This document shows, piece after piece, positions 35,153-41,421 of a stretch of DNA of 64,000 nucleotides. Location of the stretch: the NCBI GenBank assembly GCA_021737145.1, contig JAIPEN010000006.1:62001-126000 (forward strand), written 5' to 3'. How positions within the stretch are numbered: the stretch's first letter is position 1; every line of letters begins with the position of its first letter. The DNA is from Desulfarculaceae bacterium. Its GTDB lineage: Bacteria > Desulfobacterota > Desulfarculia > Desulfarculales > Desulfarculaceae. Below the pieces are notes generated by a model. The model ran no database searches. It was not told the origin of the DNA and was given only the letters and a program-made list of their open reading frames with translations. The position numbers were made by a program, and so were the translations under genes.

Positions 35153-35436
35153 TGCGGTTTATGTTCCTCATGCGGAGAAATCTGGACATTATCTTCGGCG
35201 TTATCGCCTGGGCTATAGGGCTATGCACCATTGTAGCTGACCAGCTTCCTTTGGGAGGTTACACCTTTGAGTGGATAATTTGGGTTGCCCCCCTTTCATG
35301 GTCCATCTGCGTGGTCCTGATGTTCACCTTTATAAGCCGAAAAGCAGGGAAGCTCTGGTGGGTTTGGCCTTCTTTCCCATTCGCCTTCATGGCGTGGATT
35401 TTGGTCGCCATAATCTTAGTGGGTGCGGAGAGGTAA
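35152..35436 (+). CDS. Small Trp-rich membrane protein, paralogue 2 (putative immunity)
   Basis: 94 residues if started at ATG 35152, which overlaps the previous stop by one base (TAATG); an in-frame ATG at 35170 (MRRNLDIIFG) aligns better with paralogue 1 but has no ribosome binding site. Same three-TM plan and the same KLWWVWPSFPFAFMAW segment as paralogue 1; the loop differs (LPLGGYTFEWIIWVAP). A tandem duplication with divergence, as seen for immunity genes tracking variant toxins. Confidence 0.6.
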   Translation: MRFMFLMRRNLDIIFGVIAWAIGLCTIVADQLPLGGYTFEWIIWVAPLSWSICVVLMFTFISRKAGKLWWVWPSFPFAFMAWILVAIILVGAER

Positions 35437-35642
35437 CCTCGCCAGGGGTGATCTTTAGCTTTTTCCTGCTCGTACCTCGTTAACCGTGCCAGGTTTCAAT
35501 CGCCTCCCTTACCCCCCAACCTTATCCGGCAACTCCCCCAGCCCGCTCAGCGGCTCGCCGGGCAGGTCCCGCACGGTAACCGTGCCCTGAGCCAGGAGCC
35601 GGCCGTTGGCGGTGGATTCAGGCTTTGGTCCGGGACCGCTGC
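35437..35642. other. Intergenic region with coding-like minus-strand segment
   Basis: Between the cassette and the convergent permease gene. On the minus strand, immediately after the permease stop and in another frame, about 44 codons (35509-35642) read as plausible protein (GRLLAQGTVTVRDLPGEPLS) ending in a stop at 35509. It has no start or ribosome binding site and may be the remnant of a deleted gene. Otherwise nothing recognised. Confidence 0.3.
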
Positions 35643-36956
35643 CTACGCCTCCTTGGCCGCCCCTGCCTTGGGCTTGGTCAGGATCAGGGCGTAGACCCCG
35701 ATGACCACCAGCACCAGGGCGATGACCAGCCACAGCTCATCCAGGGTGGCCGAGGCAAAGGCCGAGATGAGGAAGATGGAAGAGAGCAGCACGATGATCT
35801 TGTTGGCAATGGACTTGGTGCCGGTCTCGATGTCCTTTTTCACTATGGCGATGCCGGACCAGAAGTAGGGGAACAGCAAGAGCAGCACCGAGATGGTCAC
35901 GGTGATGTTAAAGGCGGTGGCGATGTTGCTGCCCAGGGACATGAGGATCAGCTCCACCACGGTCATGATGACGCCGTTGATCACCAGGCCCTTACTGTAG
36001 ATGCCGTGCTTGTTGGTGTGGGAGTAGGCCTTGGGCAAAAAGCCGTTGTCCGCGCTGGTCTTGGCCGCCGAGGCCGAGGAGAGGTTCCACACCATGAAGC
36101 TGGCGATGCAGGCGATGGCCATCACCACCGAGGTGACCTGGCCCACCAGCTTGGAGCCGGAGATTTTCTGCATGGACAGGGCGAAGGAGGCGGGCGCGGT
36201 CTGGATCTCCTTGGCCGGGAACATGCCCTCGATCACCGTGGTGGAAGCGATGTACAACACCGCCACGATGATAAAGCCCACGATGGTGGCGATGGGCACG
36301 ATCTTCTTGGGGTTGGCGATCTGCTCGTTGTTGGTGGCGATGGACTCCACCCCCACGAAGGAGAAGATGAGCACCGCGAAGCCCGAGAGGATGGCCTTGC
36401 CGGAGCCGGCGCCCGACACGTTCCAGTTGTTGGCGAACTGGGCGGGGTCGAAGTCCATCCACCCGGCCACGCCGGTGATGATCACCGAGATCAGAAGCAG
36501 GGTCACGGTGATGGACACCACCTTGGAGATCACCCCCACCCCGCGCAGGGAGGCCACCACGAACACCCAAATCAGGGCGATGACCGTGATGCCCAAAAAG
36601 ATGGGGTGGTTCAGGGCGGGCACGAACATGGCCAGATAGCCCAGGCCCGCGATGAGGATGGACACGTTGGAGATGAGGTTGCCGTAGACGTAGAAGAAGC
36701 CGCTCTTGGCCCCCAGCACCGGGCTGACGTAGGTGGCCAGGGCGGTGGGGCTGGGGTCTGTGAACATCATGCCGGCCTTGACGTAGACCAGGGTGAGGAA
36801 CAGGGCCCCGGCGGTGACCAGCAAAAAGGAGACCAGGGTGATGGAGCCGGTGGCGGCCAACTGCTGGGGCAGGGCGATGACCCCGCTGCCCGCCAGGGAA
36901 GACACGATGAGGAATATGGCACCTATCAGGCCGAGTTTCTTGGCTTCGCTGGTCAT
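35643..36956 (-). CDS. APC superfamily amino acid/polyamine permease
   Basis: 437 residues, about 12 TM helices. N-terminal KKLGLIGAIFLIVSSLAGSG (the helix-break substrate-binding motif of APC transporters), later FVGVESIATNNEQIANPKK, which is typical of the basic amino acid/polyamine antiporter (APA) branch such as CadB/PotE. A decarboxylase partner is not present, so substrate remains open. Own transcript; an HTH gene with the same orientation lies upstream. Confidence 0.85.
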   Translation of the reverse strand: MTSEAKKLGLIGAIFLIVSSLAGSGVIALPQQLAATGSITLVSFLLVTAGALFLTLVYVKAGMMFTDPSPTALATYVSPVLGAKSGFFYVYGNLISNVSILIAGLGYLAMFVPALNHPIFLGITVIALIWVFVVASLRGVGVISKVVSITVTLLLISVIITGVAGWMDFDPAQFANNWNVSGAGSGKAILSGFAVLIFSFVGVESIATNNEQIANPKKIVPIATIVGFIIVAVLYIASTTVIEGMFPAKEIQTAPASFALSMQKISGSKLVGQVTSVVMAIACIASFMVWNLSSASAAKTSADNGFLPKAYSHTNKHGIYSKGLVINGVIMTVVELILMSLGSNIATAFNITVTISVLLLLFPYFWSGIAIVKKDIETGTKSIANKIIVLLSSIFLISAFASATLDELWLVIALVLVVIGVYALILTKPKAGAAKEA

Positions 36957-37031
36957 GCTCCGTCCCTTCTTCCTGGGCCCATGGAAACGGGCTAATGACC
37001 TATAAGTACCATATTCCCCCGATAGATAGGG

Positions 37032-37247
37032 CTATAAACTGGCCTCCCCCTGACGGTGTTCCAAAATGTCGCCCGGCTGGCACCGCAGATACGAGCAGAT
37101 GGCGTCCAGGGTGGCCAGGCGCAGGCCCTTGATCTTGCCGGTCTTGATCAGGGAGATGTTCTGCTCGCTGATCCCCACCGCCGAGGCCAGGTCCTTGGAC
37201 TTAACCTTGCGCTTGGCCAACATCACGTCCAGGTTGATAACGATCAT
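37032..37247 (-). CDS. Cro/CI-type helix-turn-helix regulator (YozG-like)
   Basis: 71 residues from ATG 37247 (a GTG one codon upstream is possible; GGAGG lies 5-8 nt before). Single HTH: VINLDVMLAKRKVKSKDLAS, VGISEQNISLIKTGKIKGLR, LDAICSYLRCQPGDILE, the short form typically encoded beside DUF2975 membrane proteins. Start 12 nt after the DUF2975 stop, so they form a two-gene operon. Target unknown, probably its own operon. Confidence 0.88.
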   Translation of the reverse strand: MIVINLDVMLAKRKVKSKDLASAVGISEQNISLIKTGKIKGLRLATLDAICSYLRCQPGDILEHRQGEASL

Positions 37248-37259
37248 CACAACGCCCTC

Positions 37260-37793
37260 CTAGACGTAGAGTTCCTGTTCCTCGGCCAACACCCGGCCCT
37301 GGTCCATGACCCAGGCCACGGTGATGACCACCAGGCCCATGAACCCGGCCACCACGTCCTGGCTGTCTATGCCCAGGACCAACAAGCGGGTGCCCGGTGT
37401 CCAGTGGAAGGTGAGGATGATTCCGGCAATGGGCTTGAACAAAAAGCTGGCCCCGGCCCAGGCGAACAAGGACCAGCCCAGTTGGCGGAAGCAGGCCACG
37501 TTGGCTGCCCGGAAAATAACTCCGTGGGCATACAGGTCGAACAGCCGCCACAGGCGCGACAAGGCGTAAATGGCCACCCCGGCGGGAAGCATGCTGGCCA
37601 CAAAGGCCAGGGCCCGCGTGCCCCGTGGCAAATAGCCCTTCACCGGAACCGGCAGCTGGGCGAGGACATAGGGCAGGTGGTTTGCAAAGGCCCAGGCCAG
37701 GGCCAGAACCACGGGGACGGCAATCATCAAAAGGGTGGTCACCGTGCGCAGGCGCGCGCTCACCCTGGCTATGCGCTCGACTTGGTTTTCCAT
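37260..37793 (-). CDS. DUF2975 family membrane protein
   Basis: 177 residues with four TM segments (LLMIAVPVVLALAWAFA, TRALAFVASMLPAGVAIYAL, LFAWAGASFLFKPIAGIIL, VVAGFMGLVVITVAWVMD) and the conserved loop LWRLFDLYAHGVIFRAANVAC. DUF2975 proteins are regularly paired with the small HTH protein encoded just downstream; a membrane sensor controlling the regulator is a reasonable guess. Transcribed leftwards from an AT-rich spacer at 37794-37920. Confidence 0.88.
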   Translation of the reverse strand: MENQVERIARVSARLRTVTTLLMIAVPVVLALAWAFANHLPYVLAQLPVPVKGYLPRGTRALAFVASMLPAGVAIYALSRLWRLFDLYAHGVIFRAANVACFRQLGWSLFAWAGASFLFKPIAGIILTFHWTPGTRLLVLGIDSQDVVAGFMGLVVITVAWVMDQGRVLAEEQELYV

Positions 37794-37920
37794 TAAACGG
37801 CTCCTCTAAAGATCGCGGTTGCTGTTGCGGCAGGCTGTGATGGGATGATGGCGCAGGTGTTTAGCTTTGTCAACAAGAATTTAAAGTAAAACGATAAAAA
37901 TTAAAAACGAAGGGTTGTTT

Positions 37921-39039
37921 TCAAGGCTGGGGGTGGTCTAGATAGCAGCGCAGGGGCCGGAACATCCAGTTTTCAAAGCACTGATTGCAGGAGCGGCAGG
38001 AGGCTTCCCGTGTGTCGCCGCTCTCCCAGCGCCGGGCCAGCTCCGGCTCGCGGATGAAAGGCCGGCTCATGGCCACCAGGTCCGCCTCGCCTTGGGCCAG
38101 CACCTCCTGGATCACCCCGAGGCTGCGCAGGCCGCCCACCAGGATCACGGACGCATCGGTCCGTTGCTTGAGAGCCCGGGCATACTCCCGGAAGTAGGCT
38201 TCTTGGCTGGGGGCGCGCACCCCCCTGACCGCGATGCGTTCTCCGCTTTCGGACAGGGTGCCGCCGGAAACCTCGATGCCGTCCAGGCCCGCCGCCGCGA
38301 TCAAGGCCGCCATGTCCACCGCCTCCTGGCCGCGTAAACCGTGCTCCGTGAAATCGTCGAAGCTCAGCTTCATGAGCAGGGTGAAGCCCGGCCCCACCAG
38401 CTCCCGGCAACGCCTCACCACCTCCACCGCGAAACGGGCCCGATTGGCCGCGCTGCCGCCGTAGCCGTCGCTCCGGCGGTTGGTGAAGGGAGACATGAAG
38501 TTGGTGATGAGGTTGCCGTGAGCGCCGTGGAACTCCACCGCATCAAAGCCGGCCGCTTGGGCGCGGCCACAGGCCCGGCCGAACAGCTCCACCACCTCCG
38601 CGATGTCGTCCTGGGTCATTTCCCTCGGGGTCACCCCGGTGGCCTCGAGGGGCACCGCCGAGGGGGCCATGGGAGCCGACCCCCGCAGTTCGGGAGGCTC
38701 CATGCGGCCGTTGTGGCCGATCTGCAGGGCCAGCTTGGCCCCCTGGGCGTGGACCGCGTCCACAATCTCAGCCCAAGGCTCGATGAAGCGGTCGTGGTGT
38801 ATGGCCAGGGGCGACAAGACTCCAAGGGTGCTGGGCCGCTTTGCCCAGGCCCCTATGGTGGCCCCGCTGGTGATTATCAGGCCCACCCCGGACCCGGCCA
38901 GGCGGCAGTACAACTCCCGGAGCCGGGCGGTGGGAAACCCTTGGTCCGTGGCCATGCCCTCGAAGGTGGCGGCGCGCACCAGGCGGTTGGGCAGTTCGAG
39001 CCCGCCCAGGGCGGCCGGTTGGAACAGCGGTTCGGGCAT
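37921..39039 (-). CDS. NADH:flavin oxidoreductase / old yellow enzyme family
   Basis: 372 residues, single FMN TIM barrel. LPNRLVRAATFEGMATDQG, LALQIGHNGRM, QDDIAEVVELFGRACGRAQAAGFDAVEFHGAHGNLITNF (substrate His), RSDGYGG, and VGGLRSLGVIQEVL/DLVAMSRPFIREPEL for FMN phosphate. C-terminal Cys set SCRSCNQCF resembles the [4Fe-4S] motif region of larger enoate reductases, but the second flavin domain is absent. Reduces activated C=C bonds by family. Followed on the same strand by a DUF3795 gene upstream with a 6-nt gap, suggesting cotranscription. Confidence 0.88.
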   Translation of the reverse strand: MPEPLFQPAALGGLELPNRLVRAATFEGMATDQGFPTARLRELYCRLAGSGVGLIITSGATIGAWAKRPSTLGVLSPLAIHHDRFIEPWAEIVDAVHAQGAKLALQIGHNGRMEPPELRGSAPMAPSAVPLEATGVTPREMTQDDIAEVVELFGRACGRAQAAGFDAVEFHGAHGNLITNFMSPFTNRRSDGYGGSAANRARFAVEVVRRCRELVGPGFTLLMKLSFDDFTEHGLRGQEAVDMAALIAAAGLDGIEVSGGTLSESGERIAVRGVRAPSQEAYFREYARALKQRTDASVILVGGLRSLGVIQEVLAQGEADLVAMSRPFIREPELARRWESGDTREASCRSCNQCFENWMFRPLRCYLDHPQP

Positions 39040-39045
39040 TTTCGG

Positions 39046-39489
39046 TTATTCCAAAGTCCACCACTTGGTGAAGTAGGTCAGGCGCACCTTGCCCGCCTTT
39101 TCCTGGGCCCACTCTTCCAAGCCCATGCGCTTGATCAGGCACAGGTTGAAGACTTTGGTGTTGTGGGGCACCTTTTCCGCCCGGTCGGCGTAGGGGTGCA
39201 GGTGGTCGCAGGGAAACTCGTCGCAGTCGCAGCAGAACTCGTGCCCCTTTTCCTGGCTGCAGCCATAGGCCGGGCAGGGCCCCTCGCGGTCCATGGACAC
39301 CTTGTGCATGGGCGGCTGGCCTTCGTGGGCCCGGCAGCCGTAGCAGCGCATGATCTCCTCGGGCACGCCCATGGTGTCGTGAAAGGACTTGGTGATCTTG
39401 AGCGCCTCGGGGTCGCCCTGCGTGGCCAAATAGAAATAGCAGTTGAAACAATCCAGGCCGCAGGGCGCGGTCAGGTGATGATAGTCCAT
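39046..39489 (-). CDS. DUF3795 family Cys-rich protein
   Basis: 147 residues. Characteristic start TAPCGLDCFNCYFYLATQGD, then CYGCRAHEG, CPAYGCSQEKGHEFCCDCDEFPCDHL: about twelve Cys probably binding zinc or Fe-S. Common in anaerobes, function unknown. First gene ahead of the old yellow enzyme gene (6-nt gap). Confidence 0.88.
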   Translation of the reverse strand: MDYHHLTAPCGLDCFNCYFYLATQGDPEALKITKSFHDTMGVPEEIMRCYGCRAHEGQPPMHKVSMDREGPCPAYGCSQEKGHEFCCDCDEFPCDHLHPYADRAEKVPHNTKVFNLCLIKRMGLEEWAQEKAGKVRLTYFTKWWTLE

Positions 39490-39543
39490 TCGGGGCCTCC
39501 CTTAAGGTTCGGCTTCATGACACCACGGCCGCGCCCCGTCCCG

Positions 39544-39570
39544 CATCCCCCGGCCGGGGGATGGCTTTTT
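39544..39570. terminator. Perfect 20-bp hairpin with flanking T-run
   Basis: CATCCCCCGG/CCGGGGGATG (39544-39563), then GC and five T on the plus strand. It sits at the 3' end of the minus-strand TIM-barrel gene, so orientation is opposite to that expected for a simple terminator; it may still block transcription from the right. Confidence 0.35.
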
Positions 39571-40727
39571 CAGGCCAAAAAGGGCTCCCCCCACACCCGC
39601 TCCAGGCCCCGCAGCGAGCCCCACAGGTCCGGCTCGGCGTGGGGTTCCAGGGTCAGCAGGGGCGGCGTGGCCAGGGCGGCGATGCGCTCCTTGAGCCAGG
39701 CCCAGTCCACCACCCCGCAGCCCGGCGGCTGGTGGGTGTCAAAGGTGGCGTCGTTGTCGTGCAGATGCATCTCCCCCACATGGGGCGACAGGGCCTCCCA
39801 CCACGCGGCCAAGGGGGTGGGGGTGAAGCAGTGGGCGTGGCCCACGTCCAGGCAGAAATCCACCGCGGGCCCGCCGGCCGCCATGATGGCCTGGCGCGCG
39901 GCCACGAGCACCTCGGGAACGGGCTCAAAGGTGTTTTCCAACACCAGGGGGCAGCCGCCCTGGTGCAGACGGGCGGCGATGGGAGCCAGGCCCTCGGCCA
40001 GGCGCGAGCAGAACGCCTCGAGGTCGCGGTGGGTGTCGGCCAGATATCCCAGGTGGGCCACCGCCTTGACCGCGCCCAGGGCCAGGGCCCATTCGGCCGC
40101 CTGGCCGATGCGCCCCAGGCTGGCGCGGGCAATGGCCGGGTCCGGGCTGCCGGGCGCCAGGTCCATGAAGGGCAGATGCACGCTCACCCGCCTTGCCCGC
40201 AGCAGATCCGCCGCCTGGGCCACCTCGTCGTCGCCCATGCGGTCCAGGGCCACGGCGTCGATGCCGATCTCCGGGTTCACCGGCAGGGCCTGGGCCAGGA
40301 CGCGGTGGCGTCCCAGCAGCATGGTCAGGGGCAGGTTCACCTGCACCTGGGCCAGCCAGGGCCAGGTGCGGCCGGTGGCGGCGGCCTCCAGGAGGGCCTC
40401 GGCCGCCGGGCCGGGTTCGGCCGGAGCCGGGGCGTCGCAGCCGGGCATGGCCTTGCCCCAGGCCAGGGTGGGGCAGGGCAGGCCCTCCAGGTCGCGCGGG
40501 TCCCAGCTTGGCTCCAGGCAAAGCAGGGCCGAGGGCCGAAGCTCCGGGGGGCAGGCGCTCAGGGCCAAGGACAGGCCGCCCTTGGGGGCGGCCAGGGCCG
40601 GGGCGGGCTCCCCGGCCGGGCCGATGAACAGGGGCCTGGCCCGGCTCTCCAGGCGGCGGGCCACCTCGGCCGCCCGGGCGCGGGCCGGGGGCTCGCCAAC
40701 CAGCCAAATCACCGGGGCGGGGCTCAT
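39570..40727 (-). CDS. Xylose-isomerase-like TIM-barrel protein with an N-terminal extension
   Basis: 385 residues. The C-terminal 240 are an AP-endonuclease-2/sugar-phosphate-isomerase TIM barrel: VNPEIGIDAVALDRMG, VSVHLPFMDLAPGSPDP, KAVAHLGYLADTHRD, PLVLENTFEP, DFCLDVGHAH, VGEMHLHDND, LLTLEPHAE, with the His/Glu/Asp metal ligands of the fold. The first 135 residues (VIWLVGEPPARARAAEVARR) are not recognised. The barrel resembles proteins annotated as sugar-phosphate isomerases and the cobamide-remodelling phosphodiesterase CbiR; I cannot choose. Divergent from the gene at 40782. Confidence 0.65.
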   Translation of the reverse strand: MSPAPVIWLVGEPPARARAAEVARRLESRARPLFIGPAGEPAPALAAPKGGLSLALSACPPELRPSALLCLEPSWDPRDLEGLPCPTLAWGKAMPGCDAPAPAEPGPAAEALLEAAATGRTWPWLAQVQVNLPLTMLLGRHRVLAQALPVNPEIGIDAVALDRMGDDEVAQAADLLRARRVSVHLPFMDLAPGSPDPAIARASLGRIGQAAEWALALGAVKAVAHLGYLADTHRDLEAFCSRLAEGLAPIAARLHQGGCPLVLENTFEPVPEVLVAARQAIMAAGGPAVDFCLDVGHAHCFTPTPLAAWWEALSPHVGEMHLHDNDATFDTHQPPGCGVVDWAWLKERIAALATPPLLTLEPHAEPDLWGSLRGLERVWGEPFLA

Positions 40728-40781
40728 CGTATGGACTCCGGGCTGGTATGCTGGTAAATCAGAGGCACAAGGAGGATGGCT

Positions 40782-41297
40782 ATGCCGGTCATAGAGCTAA
40801 ACGTCTCCGATCAGGTCTATCTGCGGTGGTTGGATTTTCGCACTTCCCAGCAGGCCAGCCGCCTGGAGGAAGCCGGGGTGCTGGGCGATTGGATCCTCAC
40901 CGGCTTCATAAACAACGTCAACGACTATCTCAAGCAGGGCGGACCCACCGGGGCCGAGGACGCCAGCGCCCGCCGCCAGCGTCTGGAGGCCACGGCCCGC
41001 AATAGCCTGTCCAAGCCCCAGAAGCGGGTGCTGCCCATGTTCGACGAGAACGAGACCGTCACCCTCGACGAGATCAGCCGGGTGCTGGGCATCACGCCCG
41101 AGGACGGGGCCGCGCTGACCGCCCAGTGGGTGGAGGACCAATACCTGTCCCCGGCCCCGGAGCGCGACAACTCGCCCACCTTCACCCTTTCCCGCGCCTG
41201 GCGGGAGCGCAACCTGGCGGCCAACCGGCCCTCTTTGCACGCCCCCCGGCGGCTGCATTATGCCAAGGGATCCAAGCCCGGCCCCAACGAAATTTAA
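40782..41297 (+). CDS. Hypothetical protein, possible winged-helix C-terminal half
   Basis: 171 residues from ATG 40782, 6 nt after AGGAGG (the ATG at 40776 has no spacing). N-terminal segment with helix FRTSQQASRLEEAGVLGDWI; the middle (SKPQKRVLPMFDENETVTLDEISRVLGITPEDGAALTAQWV) reads like a helix-turn-helix/winged-helix module, followed by a basic tail. No family recognised. Divergent from the TIM-barrel gene; ends at a palindromic repeat. Confidence 0.65.
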   Translation: MPVIELNVSDQVYLRWLDFRTSQQASRLEEAGVLGDWILTGFINNVNDYLKQGGPTGAEDASARRQRLEATARNSLSKPQKRVLPMFDENETVTLDEISRVLGITPEDGAALTAQWVEDQYLSPAPERDNSPTFTLSRAWRERNLAANRPSLHAPRRLHYAKGSKPGPNEI

Positions 41298-41300
41298 CTC

Positions 41301-41420
41301 CGGCTTCGCCAGCCACCGCCATACTGCGTTGCTGGCATCGCTCGGGCCTCGACGTAGTTTCAGCTACGCCTCCGGCCCTCGCTCGCCAGACGCCTTGTCT
41401 GCCGGCGGCTGGCAAAGCCG
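41301..41420. repeat. Dispersed palindromic repeat, copy 1
   Basis: About 120 nt with complementary ends (CGGCTT... and ...AAGCCG) and nested inner arms around the core CGACGTAGTTTCAGCTACGCC. Strongly similar to 50331-50450. Placed between convergent genes, so it can fold in both transcripts and may act as a bidirectional terminator or stabiliser. Confidence 0.75.
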
Positions 41421-41421
41421 C

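Noticed and set aside
38341..40794. 817-codon plus-strand frame opposite the OYE, DUF3795 and TIM-barrel genes
   Set aside because: Runs across three well-supported minus-strand genes and their spacers; no family features.
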